Assembly: GCA_033064195.1 (NCBI GenBank)
Contig: JARBJD010000246.1
Coordinates: 1 to 64,000 of the forward strand
Reading direction: 5' to 3'
Length of the DNA stretch: 64,000 nucleotides
Source of the DNA: Blattamonas nauphoetae
Lineage: Eukaryota; Preaxostyla; Oxymonadida
In this document: piece by piece, positions 40,495 to 50,011 of the stretch
Layout: every line of letters starts with the position of its first letter
How positions within the stretch are numbered: position 1 is the first letter of the stretch
Notes under the pieces: model-generated
What the model saw: the letters and a program-made list of their open reading frames with translations, nothing else
Told to the model about the DNA's origin: nothing
Databases searched by the model: none
Program-made: the position numbers and the translations under genes

Positions 40495-41400
40495 CAAAAA
40501 ATGAAACTGGCTCCGCGCCGAAACCCCTGCGTCGGGAGAAAACCTCAAAATACTGTGAAAGCCAGAAATGCACACATTTTTCTCAACTTATTCCGCTCGT
40601 TTCTCCAAATCCAAATATCCGTTTCGAATCAAATAAAAGGTATTGATAATATAGAGATCTCGACAAAAGCGGCTCAAAAAATGAACCGATTTTTTTCCTA
40701 AGAGTTTATTCTCGAGTACAATATGGGCGATTCTCAATGAAAAAAGGGATGCGTGGGATCGTTGTATCCACGAAGACTACTGTCCTCACAAGCATAATTC
40801 TTCGTCTACAATCCCGAAACTCATCATTTCTGAACTTTTTTTCTTTTTCAAAAAACATTAAAGTTGTCTCGATCAACACAGAAATTTCACGTTTTTTCCA
40901 TTTTTCTCTTTAATGGATGATTTATTTCCATTGTCTCACATAGAGACCTCTTTTTTTGTTGTTTTCCATCCTTTCACCGTTTTTGAACTTGTTTTGCAGA
41001 AAAAAGTGTGCAGAAATGTGCTGATCTTAAAAAGGTCATTTCAAGCGTGATCAGGCTTGAAATCCTTATATTCACCTTTCTCATGTGTACTGAACAACTA
41101 AATCTTACTTCGGATAAAGTTCATTCTTTTCCACGCTCATATATTGTTTTCTACATTTCATTGAGAATCGCTCTTATGGGTCTTTTCGATATTCCCAAAT
41201 ACACAGAATTTTTTCACCCAATTTGTAGTAAAATGTTCGTTTCACCAAAAAAACGTTTCTGTGAAAAATTTCATTCAAATCGATACACTGGTTGTTGAGA
41301 TATTGCCAAAACGATTTTTTATCGGGCAAAAGGGGGTATTTTGAGGTTTTCTCCCAACACAGGCTCTTCGGCGCGGAACTTATTTTTATTTTTCTTTTTC
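40495..41400. mobile_element. Older MITE of the same family as 50763-51363, interrupted by a nested insertion
   Basis: The ends are inverted repeats (TCCGCGCCGAA then GGGAGAAAACCTCAAAATAC at about 40511-40555, inverted at about 41330-41380). The interior aligns with both halves of the MITE at 50763-51363: TCTCGACAAAAGC(G/T)GCTCAAAA on the left, TTCGTTTCA(C/T)CAAAAAAACG on the right. Arms here are much more diverged, so it is older. Between the halves sits a separate insertion (40731-41172). Confidence 0.6.
40731..41172. mobile_element. Nested 0.44-kb insertion with 15-16 bp inverted ends
   Basis: GCGATTCTCAATGAAA begins the segment and TTTCATTGAGAATCGC ends it. TATGGG occurs just outside both ends, and the intact relative at about 51067 has a single copy at the matching place. 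This is a non-autonomous DNA transposon inserted into an older MITE. The interior has no coding capacity. Confidence 0.55.
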
Positions 41401-41472
41401 TGACCAATCAATATATGTCAAGCCCCATATTTAGGATTCATGAAAAGTTCGGATTATTGATATGACTATAAT

Positions 41473-42534
41473 ATGAATTGTGCGGAGTTTCCTCACACAA
41501 CTCGAGAACATTTTTATGTTTTCCCCAACGGCATCATGTGCAATCACTGCAGAATCAACCTCAAACATCAAAAGGCAATTTCAGAGAAATACAGGACAAT
41601 CCCAGTTAATCCCAAAACATACTCCTATTTTCTTCGACATATTTCCACCATTCAACGTTTAAAATCAATGCTATCAGAAGATCACTGGAATTCATCAGTG
41701 TTCGTCAGGATCCAGAACTGACAGACGCTCAAGAGGAGAAGAAAATATCACATGGAATTACGCTTGTTGGTACGATGCATACACAAGGGATCCCTGGAAC
41801 CAAAGTCATAGTTCTTTGTGGACTGCTGGATTCAGCGGCTGACATCCCAACAAATTTTTCATCGCTTCTACACCAGTCAGACTACATATTGGGAATTTTA
41901 TCAGCACAAACCATACACTATAGACTCATTTACGGAAGGACTGATGTGTCAGGATCTCAACAAGTTTCTGTGATGGTTCTTCGACTCAATGATCAATTCG
42001 AACCGGAAACCTCACTCCGTACCATGAGACGATTGAATGGAATTGGGAATGGAGAGATCTATTTCAAGCTCCTCCAAGAAACAGTGGACGGAGCGATGCG
42101 CTCCCTTCGAAAAGGGGTTTGGAAGTATGTCAGAGAGTTCATTCAAACAGAACCTGACTCAAACGCAGACGCCTTTATCGCAAGAATCGATACATTTTTT
42201 GAGAGACAGTTTCCTCATTCTGAGGAATGTGACGGCTCAGAATCTGTCTCAAAATGCAGAAACGATACGAACCATGCTTGTGAACGACACATGGTTCACT
42301 GACTGTATTCCACTTGAACAAATACAGAAGTCTATCTTCCTTCAACATGCTTCCATTGATGATCCATTCAGAATTTTCTTGAACATTTTGTTGATGCTAC
42401 CTTTTACGACAGTGGACGTGGAGCGCACGTTCAGCGGGATGGCTTTTCCAAAAGCCAGACTTCGAAACAGGCTTTCAGATCCACACCTTCAATTGTCGAT
42501 GATCCTTCGCGAAAAAGCGGCCTCCACCGTATAA
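41473..42534 (+). pseudogene. hAT-family transposase relic (second copy, different lineage)
   Basis: Fragments in several plus-strand frames. Near 41.5 kb FPNGIMCNHCRINLKHQ gives a BED-like CxxC start. The middle (41775-42302) has LLQETVDGAMRSLRKGVWKY without a clear catalytic core. The C-terminus (42037-42534) ends in LMLPFTTVDVERTFSGMAF then RLRNRLSDPHLQLSMIL, the hAT dimerisation signature. The DDE core appears deleted or very decayed, and frames change at least twice. The C-terminal motif differs from that of 13139-14700, so the two relics come from different hAT families. Confidence 0.7.
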
Positions 42535-43196
42535 TAGGAAAGCAGATACAAGGTTACAGAGAAATGGAAAAAGAAGGACCGAGTCTTTAGAACACGCATA
42601 CAACATTGTGATAATCCTTTTGGAGATGAACAGTGAACCAAGAAGTCTCCGATGTATGTGGCCAAAGTTTGTATGACTGTTCTGGTCAGCAATGAATTCT
42701 CATCGTGTGCGTTTTAGACCAATTCACTTTGAAAGAAGGTTATTCCTCATTTATGACAAGAGTAGGCACAACAATGTAAGTCTACAGTTTGTGAAATGAA
42801 AAACAACTTGAGTGCGTTGACGTGAAAAACGAGACGATTGTCTGATCCGAATCTGGAGGATGTGCCTGCTCGGAAAACGAGCCATCTCCACTCATCACCG
42901 AGCTAGTGTAGAAACTGTGGTGAAAACGTGTGATTCTTTTCATCCTAACCTCTTTTCAATCAACGTCCCCGACACCTCGAACGCTCTCTCTTCCCCAGAT
43001 AACACAGATACACACTTCCTTTCACACTGCTTGACAAGCTGGAGTGACATCGAAGAGATGACTTTTTCCCCAAAGATCGAATCAACCCGACGTGAATCCC
43101 AGTTATCTGAAATAGACAAATATTTGACAGAACCTCCCTAGCTTCATTGTCATTATAATACAGAATCCAGGGGAGAGACAAAATCCTGTAAACTTC
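42535..43196. other. Stretch between transposon relics
   Basis: One plus-strand frame at 42860-43141 (93 codons; VETVVKTCDSFHPNLFSINV, then DIEEMTFSPKIESTRRESQL) reads fairly protein-like but has no recognised family. It may be further transposon debris. Confidence 0.35.
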
Positions 43197-43580
43197 GTGC
43201 CATCTCCCAATGAGATCCGAGGTCCACCCAATGACTATCCTGCTCCTGCCCCGGTTCCTCCTCCTCCAAAAGTCATAAATCCAAAACCAAAAGCAAAAGT
43301 GCACCAAAGATTGTACACGCCTGCAACAAGCGCTAAACGAAGAAGACTGGCAGAATTGTTTCGACTCCATGGAATGACCCAGTCCGTACAATGGTATTCT
43401 GAGCAAGATGGACTCCATCCATCATCTACCCTGAGATATTTGAACAAACTCAATCACCACCTCACAATTGGTGAACCCCGCGCAAGACAAAGACCAAAAT
43501 CGAAAAACACACCTTTTAAGAACGACTACCTCCGAAGGATGCTTGAACAAAACCCTCGACAATCCCTCCAGGCCTGCTGA
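43197..43580 (+). pseudogene. HTH fragment of a transposase-like protein
   Basis: A 127-codon frame. A proline-rich start (PAPAPVPPPPK) is followed by KRRRLAELFRLHGMTQSVQW and LHPSSTLRYLNKLN, a helix-turn-helix pattern seen at the N-terminus of pogo/Tc1-like transposases. The frame ends without a catalytic domain and overlaps a convergent minus-strand fragment. Confidence 0.4.
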
Positions 43581-44180
43581 TCGAATCAAGACAACCAAAA
43601 TCAACTCATATTCAGTTCTGGGCTTGATTCGAGCGAGCCGGGTATCGTACTGTCTTCGTTGATGAATCTGGATGTTGCTTCCTCTGACGGATTCCGTCAT
43701 CTGAGATGAACCAGAGACCATTCCTGTCTCAAGGCAACTTTTTCGTATCACATCTGGTCCATAGGCCGAATTGAGATAAGATCGGGACTTGGATTTAAAA
43801 CCAGTTCTTCCGGTTGCTTGGTTTCGAGTGGCTGAGGTATATCGTCGTTGAGAATCCCATTTAATAAAGTTTGCCGTGATGTATTGATCGACGGGTTGAA
43901 GAACCGGGGCGGAATATTGGGATCGGAGACCATCTACAATGAACAAGATACGATCAATCGGGACGAGAATGATGGTTGGTAAAGGTTCGCCATCTGCGGC
44001 GACTGAAGTCAAGAGTGTGACTTTATTGGGTAGGGGAATATGGGGGACGGATGAGCGAGACTCATCTGGTCCGACTGCGATTATTGGATGATGAATCATC
44101 GCTGAGTTCGCAAAAGTTGTATCTAAATAGAAGAGTAGTGAAGTACAATAAGGGTATGCACCTCGAAGTCTACAATACAT
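43422..44180 (-). pseudogene. DDE-domain fragment, pogo/Tigger-like
   Basis: Minus-strand frame with VTLLTSVAADGEPLPTIILV, like the strand-loop-strand around the first DDE residues of pogo-like transposases, and PVLQPVDQYITANFIKW, like the HxLQPLDxxxxxxFK stretch before the third acidic residue. The second catalytic region is not visible, so the sequence is internally deleted. Its orientation is opposite to the HTH fragment at 43197-43580, suggesting an inversion or two separate insertions. Confidence 0.45.
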
Positions 44181-44439
44181 GGGAAAAAAGGGCTCAATTA
44201 TTGCCCTCGATGTCTGTCGGAATCGTTCAATGGGGAATGGATGTGAGCGTCTGAGAGGTAAATGTAGATTGGATCTGACAAATGATTGCCCGTATGTGGA
44301 ACATAGTGTGGGCTTTGGCGCTTCAGCCGCACGTTTTCAGATGGTATCTGTGCACTAATCATAAAAAAAATGTGATGGAAAAAATGTCACATACACGGGA
44401 ACGAATTTACTTTGGTGTGTGGAATACCCTCCTCGCTTT

Positions 44440-46780
44440 GTCCTCATCGATCTTGTGCTGAATGTCAAATCTTTCAGTTTCGTCCAACACAACGGGCCGG
44501 CCACGAATGCCCCCTTTCAGCTCAGCACAAGACGGTCTCCTGGTGGACCTAGCTGAAATGCAGGCCAGATTGGAGGCCGTTGCCCGAGACCTCCCTCTCT
44601 TCGTCTTGGATCCACAGGCAGTGGCTCCTCCGAAGGAAGTAATAGATGAAGCTGATGGCTTCAACCTAAATAAGGACATTTCATGCCGTCAAGTTTAGAA
44701 TTGGGCTCTTCAAGGCCGTGCGACAAGGAATGTCTGTCGGTCAGGCTATCGCGCTCCAAGGTTTGAAGGCAGCTGAACTCGTTAAGAGAGCCGAACAAGC
44801 ACGGAAGGTCCTTAACTGTCGCGTGGAACCGACAGTTTGGGACGATGAACAGCAGCAGGATAATGTTAGGCGACAGGAGGAGCTCCTTCAGCAGGAAATT
44901 GAACAGACAAACCGAGCTCGGGAGACAACAGCGGTAGTCCGTCTTGTGCAACAGCCCCAGTCCTTTCGGGACCTCTCGTCACATTGGGGGATTCGGCCGC
45001 AGCGCCTGCCAGGACGTTGGAGCGACGCACAGTGGAATGCTCGGCTCGACAATTGGTACCAGGATCAACGCATTCCAAAGAGAGTCTTCGTGCCATTTCA
45101 CAACCCATAGCCAAAGAAGCCAGCTCAACTGTAGGAGTCAAGACAACAGTTCAAACAATTTACCCACATCTTCAGTTTCCATCATCACACCGATCACCAC
45201 ATCATCCATCATTTCAGGAATTCAATTCTCAAACACTCCATCACACACCACATCTGTCGGCATCAACGCCACAACACTTTAGAAACAACCCATTGATTTC
45301 ACTTCACAAATCAGAACCCTCTCATCTGTAATTGGCATCGACGCCATTACAGGCAGAGGAGGAGGCTATCTTCGGGAGGCTTGAGGGAGAAATCATGGCG
45401 TCCCTCACTCCGTTCATCCCGACACTCGTGCTGACGACAGACGCATCAGAGTGGGGGATGGGGGCGCTATTCAGCCGAGCGGGCCGTCATGTCGATGATC
45501 AGGCATCTGAAAGATATCTTCGAGCTTGTGGATGTATTGAACCTGGAACTCAGAGCGACGCACATTCCATAAGTGGAGAATACAGCGGCGGACATGTTGT
45601 CGAGGGTTGCTGATGGAGGTGACTATCGATTGAAACCCCACATCTTCCGGTCGATATGTCAGTATCTTCAGATCTATCCGACGTTGGATGCCTTCGCGTC
45701 GTCGGAAAACTAACAGGTCGATCGCTTTTGCAAATGGAAGAGAGATCGGGGAACACTAGCGACGAATGGTCTGCTTTTCAATAGGAAATCGGAAGGAGCA
45801 GTGTGGGCTTTTCCACCCAACCCACTCCTCATCCAAGTGGTGAGGAAGATTCAGCGAGAGCAAGTCGCTACTCTAGTCGCGGCTGTGTCTTGGCCCACGT
45901 TGGAGGGATTGCGCGAGTTGAAGGAAATGGCGGAGGTGGTGATGACAATTGGGAATGCGGAGGACGTCTTGGAGGCAGGGACGGGAGTGAGGGCGGCTGG
46001 AGCATCGATCCCGGATGGTCCAATGATCGTATGTTCCGTTCCAAGGATGGATGGAGTGAATTAGGCAGAATGAAGTGCTTGACACCGGAAGCAATGAAGA
46101 TGTGGCCACATGCTTATGCTGACACAACAAGAGACAACTAAGGTGGAATGATTCGAAGATGGGTGGAGTTGTGTTCACCAAACAACAGGAGCTGGGTTGA
46201 TCTGAGTGACTTAGCGGTTGAAACTTTCCTGTCAGGACTACCAGGTACAACATGGAACCGGTCTCTCTCTTCATTCGGGGTCAGAAGAGGTGTCAACCGC
46301 ATCGGGCATATGATTTCACCATTTTCGACGTTCACCAGCTGGAGGCTGCCCTTCGCGTGGCCAGACAAACTGCTGTTTCATTTCAAGACTTTCAGTCTAT
46401 GCTTGCGGTTCGACTGCTCGGAAACCATGGACTGTGGTATACCGAGATGCTGACTATTCTCTGTGGGAACCTTGCTATCTCGAACAATGAGGCGATGATT
46501 GTTGTTTCCGCGGAGAGGAAGGTCTCCTGAGGACTCTCGAAAGTCACCTCCACGAGGAGACTGTCGTTAAGGAGCGACGGTACTCTCCGTTGTTCACATT
46601 TATTCTCCGCCGGTTGAAAACAGAGCTCCCGACACAGTGGGAGAAGACGATGTTGTTTTGAGATGACGAGAGGAGACGCAGTAGGATGGTGGAGGAGGTG
46701 CGAGCTCTGGTGGGGCCACGAAAGACGACTGCTGGGATTGACTTGAGGCAGTTTGGACTATACTCCATTCATAATACGTA
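44440..46780 (+). mobile_element. DIRS-like tyrosine-recombinase retroelement, fossil
   Basis: Plus-strand fragments follow the order of DIRS-type elements. A gag-like segment (44462-45110: LVDLAEMQARLEAVARDLPL; WSDAQWNARLDNWYQDQRIP) is followed by an RNase H-like piece (LVLTTDASEWGMGALFSRA, about 45430) and the C-terminal polymerase-region signature (AADMLSR; YPTLDAFASSEN; a PPNPLLIQVVRKI stretch at about 45640-45850). Last comes a segment compatible with a tyrosine recombinase (YDFTIFDVHQLEAALRVA, about 46310-46530). Most of the reverse transcriptase core is missing. The copy is clearly broken, with many breaks, and old. Terminal repeats were not identified. Confidence 0.6.
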
Positions 46781-47009
46781 CACATCGGAAAGTAGTATAG
46801 AGAACGAATAGAGAACCCGATTGAAATAATCGTTGAAAATCAAAACTAAAAGTCAATTCCGATTGACCATTTTTAAATCTTGTATTAAAAGGAATTTATG
46901 ACATTTTGATGACATCAATATTTGGCCTAAATTCTTAAAATATATCCAATATTTTGACCTCTTGAAAAACGTCCATTTTGAAGTAAATTTTTGCTTTATT
47001 TCGAAAATT

Positions 47010-47885
47010 TAGTCACTTTTTTCGACTTTTTGATTTTTCCAATATGACTAATTTGGCGCTTATTTGGGAACCTGATTGAGAAAATTTGTGAAAGAAAAAC
47101 TAAAATCTCGAAGACGATGCGACTCATCGATCAAATGAAACCAGATGAAAATCGGTTGGGAATTCGTCGAGATCTGAGTCATTCTTCATTCAAAAAAGTT
47201 CGAAAAAAAGTGAACCTCTTTTGAGAAAACACTCGTATCTCGACAACGAGCAGAGATCCAGACTCGAAACCACTCGCAATCGATAGAGGACTCAATTTTG
47301 CATATAGGCAAAAAAAGTGCAAAACCTTAGGGAGGGAGGAAGCTGGTGGTTTTTATTGCCTGGTGTGTTGGCAAGTCCCTAAGGCCCAGGGTTGCGATCC
47401 CTGTTTCTGACATTTATCTCATTTTTTGCATTCCGACGTCGGACAAATTATTGCTTCCTCCGGGGTTCGAACCTGGGACTCCTAGCCTAGTGGTACGTGC
47501 ACTTACCACTCGACTACTCGTCCCTAATTTTCCGAGGATTTACCCTGGCTATATATCTGTGTAGAGGGGTTTTAAGGTCGATTTTTAAAAAGTTACGAGA
47601 CACTTCAAAATCAAGTTTTGAAAACAGTAGTTGTTCGTCCAATCAACTTCAAATTTCACAGAATGGATGTCAAGCATGATATAAAAACGATTTTACAAAA
47701 ATTTTTGAACAATATTGATTTTTGCCATATATCATTTTTGGTGCATATGGTGCACTGGAAAAATGAAGAAAAATCGATGTTCTCCAATTTTGATCAAACT
47801 CTCATCTAAGGTCATATCCGACACGACGAATTCATTGGTGCAAGAATTATTGAAATCGGATCAGTAGTTATGGAGAAATTTCACT
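47010..47885 (-). repeat. Inverted relative of 8440-9330; candidate left terminal inverted repeat of Polinton-2
   Basis: Read on the minus strand it follows the order of the 8440-9330 repeat, including the tRNA-like core and GGGATCGCAACCCTGGGCCT. It ends about 50 bases before the first Polinton-2 gene. The outer border (towards 46.8 kb) is not sharp. Confidence 0.65.
47449..47528 (-). other. tRNA-like sequence inside the terminal repeat
   Basis: Minus strand: TAGTCGAGTGGTAAGTGC (A-box) and GGTTCGAACCCC (B-box) with a T-arm-like hairpin of four pairs in five. The 3' end AGGAAGCA has no 5' partner. Same unit as 8831-8905, with a better conserved B-box. Confidence 0.6.
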
Positions 47886-47920
47886 TTTGAAAAACAAAGG
47901 AGATTTTTTATTTTTCGAAT

Positions 47921-47937
47921 TTTTTATTTTGTACTAA
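47921..47937 (+). promoter_or_regulatory. T-rich promoter-like box, first Polinton-2 gene
   Basis: TTTTTATTTTGTACTAA directly precedes the ATG at 47938. A related stretch (TTTTTTATTTTTGAATTTTT) precedes the fibre gene at about 48440. Confidence 0.5.
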
Positions 47938-48429
47938 ATGGCACAGCTAGAACTCATCGAAGAACTTGAACAAATTTTAGAATACACTAATCCCAATCGA
48001 AAGGACAGTGATATAATGAATTTCCTTTGTCAGAATCATTTATTTCTCATGAAATTAGGATTGTGGAAACCAGAACTGATTGTCAATTTCAAAACTTTAA
48101 AACAATTATTCCAAAAATATGTTGACATTGAAAACCCAACTTGGATGAACTATGACACGAAGAAATGGCGACGAAACCAACCTCAACTGATCTGTCAAAT
48201 CGCAGACGTCAGAGAACTTTCCTGTGCATCGGAGGAGTTATACGTCAGACTATCGAAAGAACAGATCAGTCAAATGGTGAAAAACATGTTGAGAGCAAAA
48301 CCTCAAAGTTTCTCGAAGATGAAACCAGAATCGTTCGAATATTATCGACCAATCTGTGCCGAAATCTGGATGAAGTATGTGAAAAGAAAAGTACCAAATT
48401 GGTTACTTCAAAAAGATCAACAGAAATAA
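47938..48429 (+). CDS. Hypothetical Polinton-2 protein
   Basis: A 163-residue, lysine-rich, mostly helical protein (LELIEELEQILEYTN; FLMKLGLWKPELIVNFKTLK; SEELYVRLSKEQISQMVKNM). No family was recognised. It is the first gene inside the left terminal repeat, starts right after a T-rich box, and is followed by the fibre gene on the same strand after about 45 bases. No counterpart is visible in the part of Polinton-1 in this window. Position among virion genes hints at a structural or assembly role, which is inference only. Confidence 0.6.
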   Translation: MAQLELIEELEQILEYTNPNRKDSDIMNFLCQNHLFLMKLGLWKPELIVNFKTLKQLFQKYVDIENPTWMNYDTKKWRRNQPQLICQIADVRELSCASEELYVRLSKEQISQMVKNMLRAKPQSFSKMKPESFEYYRPICAEIWMKYVKRKVPNWLLQKDQQK

Positions 48430-48474
48430 AACTCGTTGTTATTTTTTATTTTTGAATTTTTTAATTTGTATTAA

Positions 48475-49543
48475 ATGAATCCAACTGCGATGTACAAGGA
48501 AAGACGTCGAGTATGTTCAGAACAAGCATTAATTGAATCAATGAGAGAAGAGAACTGTTCGCTAGTCTCTGGGTATGTCAGAAATAATGTTCTGGTGACG
48601 TATGTTCATGAGGGAATCAAAAATTGTATTTTCAATGAAAGAGCAAACAGAAATGAATCGACAAAAATACAATTCACAAATGATTGAGAAAATGATTGAT
48701 CATAATCTCTCGACGACCAACGAGAATGCAGCAGTGATTGAATCACTTCAGAAGACAACTGAAGCACACAAGACAGCAATATCATCAATCCAAAAAGTGG
48801 TGAGCACAAATGGATCGATCACTTGTTCAGCAGGTATTGCAACACCAACAATTGGAGGATTGATTAATCTGAATGGAGCGAATTGGAATATATCAGAGGG
48901 ATCACTTCCGAAGTATCCTGGAACATATCCGTCATCAACATTCTTTTCTGGCCTTTCCATTTCACAATCAATTTCAGAAACTTCAGGAATTCAGTTCAAT
49001 GGTGATGGCATCGTAATGTGGTCTCCATGTGACAGACCAGCAATCTATTACTACGATGAGGACACAGGTTCAGGAGTGTTTTCAATATCCACAACAGGAA
49101 GTTTTTCTCAACTGTCAGACAGAAGAGTGAAAAGGAATATTGTTCCATACCCTGATGTTCTTGAACAATTGAATAAAGTGGAAATTGTGCAGTATCAGTT
49201 CAACACATTTGACTCAAAGATCAACAAAGTGACGAAGCAAATTGAAAATGAGACAGATGAAGAGCACTTGAAGAACTGCAAAGAGAAATGTGAATGCTTG
49301 AAGAAGGAAAGAGAGAAGAAACACATTGGTGTGATTGCACAACAGATCCAAGAAATATTCCCAGAGGTCGTGAATGATTCCAATCCAGACTGTCTTCAAG
49401 TTGATTATGCAGAACTCTCTTGCTTCTGTATCAAAGCAATTCAGGAATTATATGCAATCGTCGGACAACAACAGACACTCATCAATGAATTAATTCAAAA
49501 ATATAATTCTCTTATCGAAACAATGACTAATATTCCAACATGA
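48475..49543 (+). CDS. Fibre-like protein with S74 intramolecular chaperone (endosialidase-type) domain
   Basis: The main frame is 48602-49543 (313 codons); a short frame from 48475 is preceded by the promoter-like box and probably belongs to the same gene, which appears broken about once near its start. The N-terminal part is helical, the middle beta-rich with a Gly/Ser/Thr-rich shaft-like section (ITCSAGIATPTIGGLINLNG). The C-terminus is a peptidase S74 chaperone domain: SDRRVKRNI with the Ser and Lys of the self-cleavage dyad, then HIGVIAQQIQEIFPEVV, VDYAEL and a terminal coiled coil (IQELYAIVGQQQTLINELIQ). S74 domains trimerise fibres and cut themselves off, mostly in phage tail fibres. 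Here it is probably a virion receptor-binding spike. Its last bases overlap the convergent next gene. Confidence 0.82.
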
Positions 49544-49937
49544 GATCAACCAGAAATTCATAATACTCTTTGATTATTTTTCCATTGATTGTCTCTGTTG
49601 TTTCCATCTCAATTGATTCACCAGAACTGTCTTTGAACCAGATCTTCACAATTGATTGTCGAGTAGTTAATTCCCACTTCTTTCGCTTCGCAATCTGTTC
49701 ATTACAGAAAGCAACATACGAATCATTGTGTGCGTCTGTCTGGATCCAATCACCGTGGATTGTAATGTGTTGAGGAATGTCTTTTGAAACGACTGTTGTT
49801 GAACCATCAATTTCTTCCCTCACATGAATGAGTTTGCAGTCGAGGAAGTGAACATATTTTTGTTTTCTTGAATTGGTAAAATCATGTGGTAGTTGAGCAG
49901 TGTTTGAATTCTGAATTGAGAAATAACGTTTGACCAT
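49527..49937 (-). CDS. Hypothetical Polinton-2 protein (possible minor virion protein)
   Basis: The ATG at 49937 (MVKRYFSIQNS) is preceded on its strand by TTTTATTTTT (49951-49960) and gives 136 residues. The sequence alternates charged and hydrophobic residues in a beta-rich pattern (YVHFLDCKLIHVREEIDGST; QHITIHGDWIQTDAHNDSY), which would suit a small beta-sandwich. No family was recognised. It overlaps the fibre gene tail by 17 bases and lies next to the capsid genes, so a minor capsid (penton-like) role is possible but not shown. Confidence 0.55.
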   Translation of the reverse strand: MVKRYFSIQNSNTAQLPHDFTNSRKQKYVHFLDCKLIHVREEIDGSTTVVSKDIPQHITIHGDWIQTDAHNDSYVAFCNEQIAKRKKWELTTRQSIVKIWFKDSSGESIEMETTETINGKIIKEYYEFLVDLMLEY

Positions 49938-50011
49938 TTGTGTTTTCTTCAAAAATAAAATATCATATATGATTTAGTAAAATGACTTCGTCATCTTAGA
50001 AATGCGAAGCA

